NCBI GenBank assembly: GCA_036563245.1
Contig: DATCMU010000047.1
Location: 124,001 to 188,000 of the forward strand
Source: DATCMU01 sp036563245
GTDB lineage: Bacteria; Pseudomonadota; Alphaproteobacteria; Rhizobiales; Devosiaceae
Length of the DNA: 64,000 nt
Direction: 5' to 3'
Part shown: positions 1 to 8,517 of the stretch, piece after piece
Position numbering within the stretch: position 1 is the stretch's first letter
How the letters are laid out: each line of letters starts with the position of its first letter
Made by a program: the position numbers and the translations under genes
Notes under the pieces: generated by a model
The model's database searches: none
What the model was told of the DNA's origin: nothing
Seen by the model: the letters and a program-made list of their open reading frames with translations, nothing else

Positions 1-164
1 GCAATGGCTGCGTCGGCGGCGTTGCCGCCGGCGCCCAGAATGCCAAGAGCCGTCTCGGTAACGATGGGGTTTCCCGTACTGACCACGGCGCGGCCAGAAA
101 CGACGGGTTTGGGACCCTGGTCGACGATATATGGGCTTGCGCCCTGCCCGCTGGAAACGGCCAT
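1..164 (-). CDS. gamma-glutamyltransferase, N-terminal fragment (cut by window edge)
   Basis: Only the first 54 or so codons are present; the gene runs off the left edge. The translated start (MAVSSGQGASPYIVDQGPKP) is followed by a stretch reading VVSTGNPIVTETALGILGAG and then GGNAADAAI, the conserved N-terminal region of gamma-glutamyltranspeptidase-family Ntn hydrolases. The family hydrolyses or transfers gamma-glutamyl groups; the catalytic threonine lies further on and cannot be checked. No clear signal peptide is seen, so a cytoplasmic form is possible. The start lies 2 bases after the stop of the upstream permease gene, so it belongs to the peptide-transport operon and may act on the imported compound. 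Confidence 0.8.
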   Translation of the reverse strand, partial: MAVSSGQGASPYIVDQGPKPVVSGRAVVSTGNPIVTETALGILGAGGNAADAAI

Positions 165-166
165 GG

Positions 167-1051
167 CTATTCCTTGGGTTCCATGGCGTCGCGTAGACCG
201 TCACCGAGGAAGTTCACCGAAAGCACGGTGCAAAGGATGCAAAGACCCGGCGGGATGGCCATCCATGGCGCCTGGCTGAGCCACGGGCTGGCGGCGTTGA
301 GCAGGTTGCCCCAGGTCGGCACCGGCGGCTGTATGCCAAAACCGAGAAATGAAAGCGCCGACTCCAGCATGATGGCCATGCCCACCGCCAGGGTTGCGGC
401 AACGGTGATCGGGCCGACGGCGTTGGGCAGGATATGCCGAAACATCAACCGGGCTCCACCGGCTCCGAGCGCGCGGGCGGCCTCGACGAACTCGCGTTCG
501 CGCAGGGCGAGAAACTGGCTGCGCACGAGACGGGCCGTTCCCATCCAGATCAGCGTGCCCACAATGGCGACCAGAAGAGGCGGACTGGGCCGGAACAGGC
601 TCGAGAGCAACAGAACCAGGGGCAGCGTGGGAATGGAGAGCATGATGTCGGTGAAACGCATCAGCACCACATCCATCCAGCCGCGATAAAAGCCGGAAAA
701 TGATCCGATGACCGTGCCGACCAGCGTCGAGACGACGGCGCCGGCAAGCCCGACCGCCAGCGACACCCGTCCCCCGTAGATCAGCCGCGTGAGGTTGTCG
801 CGCCCCAGTTCGTCCGTTCCCAGCCAGTGCTGGAGGGTCATGGGTCCGGGCTCGCCGATCAGGTTGAAATCCTGCTGGTCGAACTCGTACGGCAGCACGA
901 ATGGCGCGAACACCACGATGAGGGCGAGAACCACGAGGAAGCCCAGCCCCACGACCGCAAGCCTGTGCTTGAGGAACCGCCTGACGACCCGGCGGCCATA
1001 GCTTTGCGGCGCATCGGCGACCGGAGCGCCGGCGGTAGCGATCTCAACCAT
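167..1051 (-). CDS. peptide ABC transporter permease, DppC type
   Basis: This is an inner-membrane permease of the peptide/nickel (Dpp/Opp) ABC family. After a charged N-terminus it has a first membrane segment (VVGLGFLVVLALIVVFAPFV), then the OppC-type periplasmic stretch with HWLGTDELGRDNLTRLIYGG, which is diagnostic of the C-type subunit, and the BPD_transp_1 domain with an EAA-like loop (FVEAARALGAGGARLMFRHI). Length (294 aa) is normal. I chose the ATG at 1051 over an ATG 33 bases upstream because it gives the usual N-terminus and an 8-base overlap with the preceding permease gene. It pairs with that gene (1044-1997) as a heterodimeric channel. Confidence 0.9.
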   Translation of the reverse strand: MVEIATAGAPVADAPQSYGRRVVRRFLKHRLAVVGLGFLVVLALIVVFAPFVLPYEFDQQDFNLIGEPGPMTLQHWLGTDELGRDNLTRLIYGGRVSLAVGLAGAVVSTLVGTVIGSFSGFYRGWMDVVLMRFTDIMLSIPTLPLVLLLSSLFRPSPPLLVAIVGTLIWMGTARLVRSQFLALREREFVEAARALGAGGARLMFRHILPNAVGPITVAATLAVGMAIMLESALSFLGFGIQPPVPTWGNLLNAASPWLSQAPWMAIPPGLCILCTVLSVNFLGDGLRDAMEPKE

Positions 1052-1997
1052 AGCGGATCCTCGGGTCGAGCGCCGCATAGGCAATATCCGCGATGATGTT
1101 TGCCAGGATGATGCCCACCGATCCCATCATCATCAGGCCCATCAGCATGGGGTAGTCGCGCCCGTTCATGCTTTCCATGAACAGGCGGCCGATGCCTGGC
1201 CAGGCGAATACGGTCTCGGTGATTACAGCGCCTGAAATGACCGTCGCAAAATCCACGGCGATGACGGTGACGGCCGGGATCATTGCATTGCGCAACGCAT
1301 GGTAGAATACGACCGCCCATTCCGAGCGGCCTTTGGCGTAGGCGGTGCGGATATAGTCCTGGTTCAGGACGTCGATCATGCCGGAACGGATGAAGCGGCT
1401 CCAACTGGCGATCGTTGCGAGGGAAAGCACCGCCGCCGGCATCACGATATGCGAAAGCCTGTCGGTAAATCCGCCCCCGCCAATCGACTGATAGCCCGCA
1501 GACGGCAACCAGCCGAGTTCAACGCTGAACAGAAGTTGCAGCAGCAGGGCCAACCAGAAGACAGGTGTCGAGATACCGGTGAAGGAGGCCAGCGTCAGGC
1601 CTTCGTCGAGCCTCGAACCACGGCGGGAAGCGCTGACGATTCCCAGAGGTATTGCCACGAGCAGGGACAGGCCCAGCGCCAGCCCGCCAAGTTCGAGCGT
1701 CGGGCCAATCCGCTCCAGTATCATCTGGAGCACCGGCCGTCCGGTACGGATGGAGTAGCCCCAATTGCCGGCGACCATGGCCTTGAGCCACATCGCGTAT
1801 TGCACCGGCACCGGCTTGTCGAGGCCGTAGGCTTCCTTGATTTGCTGCAGCGCCTCCTGGCTGACCGATGGATTGTCGGCATAGACATCCAGCGGCCCGC
1901 CCGGCGCAAAATGGATAATGGCGAACAGGATCACCGATATTCCGAGCAGCAGTGGGATTGCCCCAAGAATCCGCCGGATGATGTAGCCAAGGCTCAT
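1044..1997 (-). CDS. peptide ABC transporter permease, DppB type
   Basis: This is the B-type permease of a peptide ABC transporter, 317 aa. The N-terminus (MSLGYIIRRILGAIPLLLGI) is the classic DppB/OppB start with a first transmembrane helix, followed by FAPGGPLDVYADNPSVS and the large periplasmic region, then several helices and the EAA-like loop near YIRTAYAKGRSEWAVVFYHA. The ATG at 1997 is preferred over one 60 bases upstream because it gives this canonical start. It follows the solute-binding-protein gene after a 97-base gap containing a strong stem-loop and overlaps the DppC-type gene downstream. Confidence 0.92.
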   Translation of the reverse strand: MSLGYIIRRILGAIPLLLGISVILFAIIHFAPGGPLDVYADNPSVSQEALQQIKEAYGLDKPVPVQYAMWLKAMVAGNWGYSIRTGRPVLQMILERIGPTLELGGLALGLSLLVAIPLGIVSASRRGSRLDEGLTLASFTGISTPVFWLALLLQLLFSVELGWLPSAGYQSIGGGGFTDRLSHIVMPAAVLSLATIASWSRFIRSGMIDVLNQDYIRTAYAKGRSEWAVVFYHALRNAMIPAVTVIAVDFATVISGAVITETVFAWPGIGRLFMESMNGRDYPMLMGLMMMGSVGIILANIIADIAYAALDPRIRYG

Positions 1998-2040
1998 TGG
2001 GCCGTCCTGGGCGTCTGGCGTGTGGCACGCGGGTTCAAAG

Positions 2041-2073
2041 ATGCCGCCGCCGGACAATTGCCGGCGACGGCAT
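2041..2073 (-). promoter_or_regulatory. intercistronic stem-loop between binding-protein and permease genes
   Basis: A 13-base-pair stem with one G-U pair (arms ATGCCGTCGCCGG and CCGGCGGCGGCAT on the minus strand) and a 7-base loop lies between the solute-binding-protein gene and dppB. No T-run follows, so it is more like an mRNA-stabilising or partial-attenuation hairpin than a true terminator. Such structures commonly raise binding-protein expression above that of membrane subunits; that role is inferred. Confidence 0.5.
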
Positions 2074-2094
2074 GTGGCAGGTTCAGCGAAGTCC

Positions 2095-3708
2095 CTAGGA
2101 CTGCATATACCACGCGCTGGTGTTCACGAAGTTGGTCATGTTCGTGGGGTTAGGCACGAAGTTCTTGAGCGCCTTGGTCTTGGCGATCAGGGCCACATTC
2201 GTGATGAGCGGAATGGTCGGCACGTCTTCAGCGATGATCTTCTGGAAATCCGACGCAGCCTGCTTGCGCACTTTCGGATCCAGCGAGTTTTCGAACTTGG
2301 CGAATGCCTGGTCGAGCGTCGGGTTGGAGTAGCCCTGCCCGTTGTTCGGCCCGTTCGTGCCATAGAACACCGAGTAGACCGGATCGGCGGACGTGATCCA
2401 GCGGCCATAGATCATGTCGTAGTTGCCCTTGTAGCGGGCCTCACGGTAGGCGACGCCATCCTTGTTGTCGGCCTGGGCCTCGATACCGATCGCCTTGAGC
2501 TGGGCGATGATGATCTGCTGCACCAGTTCGTCGTCGGCGCGTCCCGACTGCACCACGAAGCTGAAGGACAGCCGCTTGCCGTCCTTGGTGCGGATGCCAT
2601 CGCCACCCCTGGCGTAACCGGCATCGTCGAGCGCCTTGTTGGCAGCATCGACATCGAAGGGGATCTCCGGGGTATTGGGGTCGTAATAGTCGAACACCGG
2701 AACCACCGGCGACTTGATCGCCTTGGGATAACCGCCCTGCGCCTTGATGATGACATTACGGTCGATTGCCATGGCGACCGCCTTGCGAACCGCCAGGTCG
2801 GACAGGATGTCGTTGCGGAAGTTGAAGTCGAGATGCTGCCAGGAGAGCAGCGGTCCGGTGATCAGCTCAAGGCTCGATACGGCCTCGATCTGCTTGGCCT
2901 GGTTGTAGGGGACCTGCACGGCCATCGTGACTTCGCCCGACTTGAGCTGGGTCATCAAGGTGTTGGTATCCGGGATCATCTTGAAGACGATCTTGTCGAG
3001 ATAGGGCAACTGATCGCCGTTTTCCGCCTTGCGCCAATAGTCGTCGAACCGCTCGACCACCACATACTGGCCCTGCACGAACTCGCTCACCTTGAACGGA
3101 CCGGTGCCCACCGGGGTGCGGTTGTAGTCGGAGGTGTTGAGATCCGTGCCCTCGAGCAGGTGCTTGGGCATGATGCCAAAGGTGAAGAGCGTGGAGGCGA
3201 AGGCCGGGGTCACCGTGTTGTAGTGACAAACCACGGTCAGGTCGTCCGGGGTGTCGATGGAATCGATATCCTCGGTGCCGTCCTTGGATTCTGCGATGAA
3301 CTTGGGATCCTTGACCGCCTCCCAGGTATACTTGACGTCAGCGGAGGTGAACGGCTTGCCGTCGTGCCACTTCACGCCCGGGCGCAGCTTGTAGGTGATG
3401 TCCATGGTCTTGCCGTCCTCCGAGAGGACGATGCCGCCGTTCTCGAGCGTGGGCACTTCAGTGGCCAGAACCGGCACGTATTTGGCATCCTTGTCCGGTG
3501 CCAGCAGACCTTCGACAACCGTCGCCTGGGCGTCGCCCAGATAGCCGGTCGAATAGACGTTCATCGTGTCGATTTCATAGGTCAGGCCGACCGTGAGCGT
3601 GCCTCCCCGCTCCTGTGCGAATGCCTTCATGCCCGGCATGACCATCATGGCCGCCGAACCGGCAAGCATGCCCTGCAGCATGGCGCGGCGTGAAATGTCT
3701 ATCTTCAT
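2095..3708 (-). CDS. peptide ABC transporter solute-binding protein (SBP_bac_5)
   Basis: This is the periplasmic binding protein of the Dpp-like transporter, 537 aa, normal for family 5. The N-terminus carries SRRAML before a hydrophobic stretch ending in AFAQ, which resembles a twin-arginine (Tat) signal with cleavage after AFA. The mature part starts RGGTLTVGLTYEIDTMNVYS and contains the family block GVKWHDGKPFTSADVKYTWE. The ligand cannot be read from sequence; peptides or opine-like compounds are typical. It is followed by a stem-loop and the two permease genes, and preceded 67 bases upstream by a 2-hydroxyacid dehydrogenase gene. Confidence 0.93.
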   Translation of the reverse strand: MKIDISRRAMLQGMLAGSAAMMVMPGMKAFAQERGGTLTVGLTYEIDTMNVYSTGYLGDAQATVVEGLLAPDKDAKYVPVLATEVPTLENGGIVLSEDGKTMDITYKLRPGVKWHDGKPFTSADVKYTWEAVKDPKFIAESKDGTEDIDSIDTPDDLTVVCHYNTVTPAFASTLFTFGIMPKHLLEGTDLNTSDYNRTPVGTGPFKVSEFVQGQYVVVERFDDYWRKAENGDQLPYLDKIVFKMIPDTNTLMTQLKSGEVTMAVQVPYNQAKQIEAVSSLELITGPLLSWQHLDFNFRNDILSDLAVRKAVAMAIDRNVIIKAQGGYPKAIKSPVVPVFDYYDPNTPEIPFDVDAANKALDDAGYARGGDGIRTKDGKRLSFSFVVQSGRADDELVQQIIIAQLKAIGIEAQADNKDGVAYREARYKGNYDMIYGRWITSADPVYSVFYGTNGPNNGQGYSNPTLDQAFAKFENSLDPKVRKQAASDFQKIIAEDVPTIPLITNVALIAKTKALKNFVPNPTNMTNFVNTSAWYMQS

Positions 3709-3775
3709 TTTCCTGTCCCTTTGCCTGGTTTTGTTGGCTAGTCAGTCCCGGCCGGGTCCCTTCCCGGCCTGGAAT

Positions 3776-4702
3776 TCAGTATCCACGCACCCTGTCGACC
3801 ACATGCATGAGCGGCTCGCCGTTCATGTGGCGCAGGATATTGGCCGCGATCTCCTCGACCGCGATCTCTGCATGCGTCGGCGCCGCAACGTGCGGCGACA
3901 CAAGCACCTTGGGGTGCGTCCAGTATGGATCGTCGGCCGGCAGCGGTTCCGTCCGGAAGACGTCCAGCGCCGCCCCGCTCAGGTGGCCACTGTCCAACGC
4001 CGCGATGAGGTCGGCATCGACGACCTGCGCGCCCCGCGCGCCATTGATGAAGAACGCCCCCCTGGCCAGGGCCGAAAAGATCCGCTCCGAGAGCAGATCC
4101 CGCGTATCGGGCGTCAGCGGCAGCAGGTTGACCAGAATGTCGGCGCCCTCGACCGCCGCCATCAGATCCGTGCCGGCAAACGACCGGGCGCCATCTATCT
4201 GACGGCCGGACCGGCTCCAGACCCTGGTCTTGAACCCCAAACGAACGAAGTGCGCGGCAACCGGCGCGCCCAGCTCGCCTGCCCCGAGAACCGTCACCGT
4301 GCGGTCGCGCGCCAGCACTTCGGCCTGCGGCTTCCATTCCTGATTTGCCTGAAAGCCCTGATAGACGCGAAGGTTGCGATGCCATGCGAGCGCCTCGGCC
4401 AGCACCCAATCGGCCATGCCAAGGGCCAATCCCTCGTCCACCAGGCGAACGATCGGAACGTCCGCGGGGATTTCGCCGCTCGCCAGAAGATGCTCGACAC
4501 CTGCATTCAGGCTGAGAACCAGCTTGAGCCCGGGGATGGCCGATATCACGCCCGGCCCCGGCCGGCCGACCACCGCATATGGTACGTCCTGAGCGCCGAG
4601 CCCTGCCTGGTCGGCAATGACCTCGAAGTCCTGCAACCTGGCACGAAACATTGCAGCAAGACGTTCTGGATTGCCACTCGAGGCGATGAATATCCGTTTC
4701 AT
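3776..4702 (-). CDS. D-2-hydroxyacid dehydrogenase, GhrA-like
   Basis: This is an NAD(P)-dependent D-2-hydroxyacid dehydrogenase, close to the glyoxylate/hydroxypyruvate reductase A group. The 308-residue protein has the Rossmann fingerprint VTVLGAGELGAPVA, the catalytic arginine region INGARGAQVVD, the glutamate in FRTEPLP and the catalytic histidine in VSPHVAAPT. The ATG at 4702 (MKRIFIASSGN) was chosen over one 69 bases upstream because it matches the family start. It sits between the ATPase genes and the binding-protein gene of the same transporter, so it probably reduces or oxidises a 2-oxo or 2-hydroxy acid released from the substrate. Confidence 0.85.
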   Translation of the reverse strand: MKRIFIASSGNPERLAAMFRARLQDFEVIADQAGLGAQDVPYAVVGRPGPGVISAIPGLKLVLSLNAGVEHLLASGEIPADVPIVRLVDEGLALGMADWVLAEALAWHRNLRVYQGFQANQEWKPQAEVLARDRTVTVLGAGELGAPVAAHFVRLGFKTRVWSRSGRQIDGARSFAGTDLMAAVEGADILVNLLPLTPDTRDLLSERIFSALARGAFFINGARGAQVVDADLIAALDSGHLSGAALDVFRTEPLPADDPYWTHPKVLVSPHVAAPTHAEIAVEEIAANILRHMNGEPLMHVVDRVRGY

Positions 4703-4802
4703 GACACCAGCATGAAGTTCGAACGCGCTTTGGCGCAATCCCCGAAAAAATCCACTTTGCCCATACTTCAACTCATCATTCCAGCGTGAGGCAAAACCGA
4801 AT

Positions 4803-4825
4803 AAATGACAGGTTTTCTGTCATTT
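4803..4825. promoter_or_regulatory. perfect 9-bp inverted repeat in the dppF to dehydrogenase gap
   Basis: AAATGACAG-GTTTT-CTGTCATTT is a perfect 9-base inverted repeat with a 5-base spacer. It lies in the only sizeable gap (200 bases) of the transport cluster. It could be an operator for the downstream dehydrogenase and binding-protein genes or a weak terminator for the upstream ATPase genes: on the plus strand it runs into TTTTT, on the minus strand into TTATT. The arms are AT-rich for this genome, which favours a protein-binding site. Confidence 0.45.
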
Positions 4826-4902
4826 TTCTCCGTATATTCAAATGGATGCATGTTCGAGGCCGGTGGTGACCTCGAATGAGAACAACGCCGTACACTGCAA
4901 GA

Positions 4903-5880
4903 TCAGATGTCGATCTCGTCCGCGCGGATACAGGCGACCTGGTGGCCCTCGCCAACGGTTTCCAAAGGCGGAACGGCCTCGGCGCATCTGGCCGTTGCAA
5001 ACGGGCAGCGCGTGCGGAAAACGCAGCCCGTCGGAGGGTTCATCGGGCTTGGCAATTCGCCGGTCAGCGTGATGCGTTCCCGACGTTCCCCGGGGTCCGC
5101 AACCGGCGCAGCATCGAGCAGCGCCCTGGTGTAGGGATGGCGGGGATTGTTGTAGAGATCGGCAGCGGTGGCGGTCTCCATGATCTTGCCGAGATAAAGC
5201 ACGATCACGCGGTCGCATACGAACTCAATGACCGACAGGTCGTGCCCGATGAAGAGCACAGAGAGACCCAGATCCTTCTGCAGGTCCTGCAAGAGATTGA
5301 TGATCTGCGCCTGGATGGAGACATCAAGCGCGGAGACCGGCTCATCGGCAACGATGAACTGGGGATTGACCGCGAGCGCGCGGGCGATGCCAATGCGCTG
5401 CTTTTGTCCGCCTGAAAACTCATGCGGAAAGCGCGCGGCCGCATTGCGCGGCAGTCCGACGCGCTCCAGGAGATCGCCCACGCGGCCCGCGCGGTCGGCG
5501 CGCGTGCCAATGTGGTGCAGCATGAGCGCCTCGCCCAGGATCTGCCCGACATTCATCCGCGGATTCAGGCTCGCATAAGGGTCCTGGAAAACGATCTGCA
5601 TGTGACTGCGCATGGTCTTCAGCTCGCCCGGCGGCATGCCAACGATTTCCTTGCCGCCAAACCGTACTGAACCGCTGGTCGGTTCGACTAGGCGCAGAAC
5701 GGAACGCCCCAGCGTCGTCTTGCCAGAGCCGGATTCGCCGACGAGTCCGACGACCTCGCCATGTCCGACCTCGAAGGATACGCCGTCGACGGCTCGAACC
5801 GTGCTGCCGGGACGGAACAGGGACTTGCCCACCTCGAAATGGACCTTGAGATCCGTGACTTGCAGCAGTGCATCAGACAT
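4903..5880 (-). CDS. peptide ABC transporter ATPase, DppF type
   Basis: This is the second ATP-binding subunit of the peptide transporter, 325 aa. It has Walker A GESGSGKT (residues 48-55), the signature SGGQKQRIGIARAL, Walker B FIVADEPVSALDVS and the C-terminal oligopeptide-transporter extension with YTRALLDAAPVADP and the Cys-containing CVFRTRCPFA segment. The start ATG overlaps the end of the DppD-type gene by 8 bases, so the two are translationally coupled. It is normally paired with DppD as a heterodimer on the membrane. Confidence 0.93.
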   Translation of the reverse strand: MSDALLQVTDLKVHFEVGKSLFRPGSTVRAVDGVSFEVGHGEVVGLVGESGSGKTTLGRSVLRLVEPTSGSVRFGGKEIVGMPPGELKTMRSHMQIVFQDPYASLNPRMNVGQILGEALMLHHIGTRADRAGRVGDLLERVGLPRNAAARFPHEFSGGQKQRIGIARALAVNPQFIVADEPVSALDVSIQAQIINLLQDLQKDLGLSVLFIGHDLSVIEFVCDRVIVLYLGKIMETATAADLYNNPRHPYTRALLDAAPVADPGERRERITLTGELPSPMNPPTGCVFRTRCPFATARCAEAVPPLETVGEGHQVACIRADEIDI

Positions 5881-6898
5881 CGAGTTCGTTCCAGCGAATG
5901 CAGCGCGTCAGGTGATCGTCACCGATCTGCGCCAGTTGCGGAACCGCGGCGCGGCATCCCTCGATTGCCATTGCGCATCGCGGGTTGAAGTCGCATCCAG
6001 AGGGAGGATTGCGCAGGTCCACTACGTTGCCCGGTATCGCGGTCAGGCGCGCATGCTCGCCACGGGCGCGTGCGGCATGGTCGACCTTTGGCAGGCTGGC
6101 CAAGAGGCCGCGCGTATAGGGATGGCTTGGTCGCGCGAAGATTTCCTTCACGCCCGCGGCCTCCACGATACGGCCGCCATACATCACCGCCACCCTGTCA
6201 GCGACCTCCGCCACGACACCCAGGTTATGGGTGATGAAGAGAATGCCCATGCCGATCTCGCGTTGGAGGCGGCGCATGAGTTGAAGGATCTGGAGCTGGA
6301 CGGTCACATCGAGCGCGGTCGTAGGCTCATCGGCAATCAGCAGCGCGGGATTGCACGCCAGCGCCATCGCAATCATCACACGTTGGCGCATGCCGCCCGA
6401 CATCTGGTGCGGATAGGCCTCGGCCCGCCTCTCGGGATCGGGGATTTCGACCAGCGCCAGCATTTCCACGGCGCTTTTCCATGCAGCCGACCGGTTCAGC
6501 CCCTGGTGCAGCATGACGACTTCGGCAATCTGCGCTCCGATCCGGTGGGTTGGGTTCAGGCTGGTCATGGGCTCCTGAAATATCATCGAGATTTCATTGC
6601 CCCGAATGCCGCGCATGACGTCTTCGGGCTGGTGTGCCAGATCGCGAACCTTGCCGTCCCTTCCGCGAAACAGAACCTCGCCCTCGGCAATACCACCAAC
6701 CGAATGCGGGATCAGACGCATGACGGACAGGCTGGTAACCGACTTGCCCGAGCCGCTTTCGCCAACAAGGGCGACGGTCTGGCCGGCCTCAACCCTGAGA
6801 TCGACTCCCTTGACAGCGCGTACCCTGCCCGAATCCGTGTTGAATTCGGTGACGAGGTTGCGCACTTCGAGCAATGGCGGGTTCCCGGTTTCCGTCAT
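5873..6898 (-). CDS. peptide ABC transporter ATPase, DppD type
   Basis: This is the first ATP-binding subunit of the peptide transporter, 341 aa. Walker A GESGSGKS is at residues 46-53, followed by the Q-loop in IFQEPMTSLNP, the signature MSGGMRQRVMIAMAL and Walker B LLIADEPTTALDVT. The C-terminus carries the peptide-transporter extension with cysteines (PPSGCDFNPRCAMA) found in DppD/OppD. Its ATG overlaps the stop of the upstream DUF885 gene by 4 bases, linking transport to the enzymes. Confidence 0.93.
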   Translation of the reverse strand: MTETGNPPLLEVRNLVTEFNTDSGRVRAVKGVDLRVEAGQTVALVGESGSGKSVTSLSVMRLIPHSVGGIAEGEVLFRGRDGKVRDLAHQPEDVMRGIRGNEISMIFQEPMTSLNPTHRIGAQIAEVVMLHQGLNRSAAWKSAVEMLALVEIPDPERRAEAYPHQMSGGMRQRVMIAMALACNPALLIADEPTTALDVTVQLQILQLMRRLQREIGMGILFITHNLGVVAEVADRVAVMYGGRIVEAAGVKEIFARPSHPYTRGLLASLPKVDHAARARGEHARLTAIPGNVVDLRNPPSGCDFNPRCAMAIEGCRAAVPQLAQIGDDHLTRCIRWNELDV

Positions 6899-8517
6899 GC
6901 GGCCAAGAGTCCCTTCCTTGTCATTTCCTCGGCAACCCAGGCGAGGGGCACGTGCCCGTAGCTCAGCAGCTCGTCATGGAAAGCCTGCACAGATCCGGAC
7001 CAGCGCCGCCGCATCTGCCTGATGCCCTCAACGCCCAGCCAGTACATCAGCCGCGAACCGGGGAACATGGAGTTGCGCACCACCTCGCCGGCAACGCGAG
7101 CCGGCGCGAAACCGGCTTCGTCGCGGTAGAAGTCCATCGCTTCGTGCATCGACCACTGGCCCGTGTGCAGCCTGACATCCACCAGCACGCTTGCTGCATT
7201 GCGCCGCTCGAACTGCTTGAGCAGGAGCTTCTCCTGAGGCGAATAGAAGCCGTCGGCTTCCATCATCAGATCCTCGACATGGCAAGCCCAGCCCTCGATC
7301 AACGTGCCCGCTCCAAGGAAGGCAAGGCCCATCGCGCAGTCGGTGCCGGCGACACGGGCAATGCGCGACGCCGCGTTCCGGGCGCGCGCATTCTGGGTGT
7401 GATGGCCGACGCTCCCATGATGGACGGCATGAATGGTCTTGACGGTCGCGACGTTGTTGCCAGCAAGAAAGCCCGCAATATCCGCCCCCGGCGGCGTCAC
7501 CCAATAGATGCTGCCCTGCCCTGGATTGAGTCCGGGCGGGGAGCGATAGAACAGGAAGTAGAGCGCCTGGGAAACGTTGCGAAAGCACGGCGCCATCCAG
7601 CGATAGTCAAGACCGTAGCCGCGCTCTGGCGTCACCAGGCCCTCAGAGGCTTCAAGCGCCCGGTGGTCCAGGTCTCGATAGAGCGACAGCACCCCGTCCT
7701 CGCTGGCCGGATGAATCTCGGAGAGCGATGCGACGATCTCCTGCCAGGTGCGATCCGGATCAATGTCCCGCGCCATTTCGACCAGTTCTTCGCCCATGCG
7801 GTCGAATGCCGCCTGTGCCAGCGTTGCGGCGGCTTCCGGCGTCAGATCGAGGCCATGCTGGATCCGCATGATGGCGGACAGGTCGTCCGCCCCGCACGCC
7901 GGATCCGCATCTTCCAGATCGTTCACCGCCGCGGCAAAAGTCTCGAACGCCCTGGCTGCCGCATCGGCTGGTGCCTGCCAGTCACCGTCATGCGCCTGGT
8001 GCAATGAGATGTCGTCGCGCAGGAACGCGGCCATTGCGGCGCACTCCTTCTGCGCCCGCCGGCACCAGCCGTCCGGAACAGCTCTTTGCCCGAGGTGCCT
8101 CGCACCAGCCTCAAGAAAGTCGGGTATGGCCTTCAGCCGTGCCACCACGGCCTTGCCGTTTGTAGGCGCCGACTGCGGCAAGAGCAGCGAAATGATGCCG
8201 AAGGCGGCCTCCCCCGAATACCAGGCCGGATTGTCGAGGCGCGAGCGGTTCACCGCCGCACGCCGGGCGATCTGCAGTTCGCTCCGCATCATGCGCCAGT
8301 CCAGACGGTCCCCCACCGCATCCGGCTCCGCGACGCCATCCAATCTGGCCAGAAGCGCATCGATGCCGGCAATTTCCTCCGCAAGGACGGTCGGCCCTAC
8401 CGGCGGCAGACGATCGTCATGACCGCTGGCACCCATGAAGGTCGCATCGACCGGCCGAAAACGCCAGTGATGGGCCAGGAAGGCATCCACCAGGCCGGTA
8501 TCATATGCGGCGCTCAT
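6895..8517 (-). CDS. DUF885-family protein with altered metal-site motif
   Basis: This 540-residue protein belongs to the DUF885 family, whose members carry an HE..PGHH.Q zinc-protease-like motif. Here the motif reads HHGSVGHHTQ (residues 366-375): the glutamate after the first histidine is replaced by histidine and the proline by valine, while the distal HH and Q remain. The downstream conserved helix EGWACHVEDLM is present. It may be catalytically changed or inactive, or use another residue. The ATG at 8517 overlaps the previous gene by 4 bases and was chosen over an ATG 27 bases upstream. A second, normal DUF885 gene lies in the same operon, suggesting duplication and divergence. Confidence 0.8.
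   Translation of the reverse strand: MSAAYDTGLVDAFLAHHWRFRPVDATFMGASGHDDRLPPVGPTVLAEEIAGIDALLARLDGVAEPDAVGDRLDWRMMRSELQIARRAAVNRSRLDNPAWYSGEAAFGIISLLLPQSAPTNGKAVVARLKAIPDFLEAGARHLGQRAVPDGWCRRAQKECAAMAAFLRDDISLHQAHDGDWQAPADAAARAFETFAAAVNDLEDADPACGADDLSAIMRIQHGLDLTPEAAATLAQAAFDRMGEELVEMARDIDPDRTWQEIVASLSEIHPASEDGVLSLYRDLDHRALEASEGLVTPERGYGLDYRWMAPCFRNVSQALYFLFYRSPPGLNPGQGSIYWVTPPGADIAGFLAGNNVATVKTIHAVHHGSVGHHTQNARARNAASRIARVAGTDCAMGLAFLGAGTLIEGWACHVEDLMMEADGFYSPQEKLLLKQFERRNAASVLVDVRLHTGQWSMHEAMDFYRDEAGFAPARVAGEVVRNSMFPGSRLMYWLGVEGIRQMRRRWSGSVQAFHDELLSYGHVPLAWVAEEMTRKGLLAA

Noticed and set aside
2020..3693. Plus-strand open frame of 557 codons
   Set aside because: It is fully antisense to the peptide-binding-protein gene; its product is rich in His, Arg and Gly with no domain, as expected from the reverse strand of a GC-rich gene.
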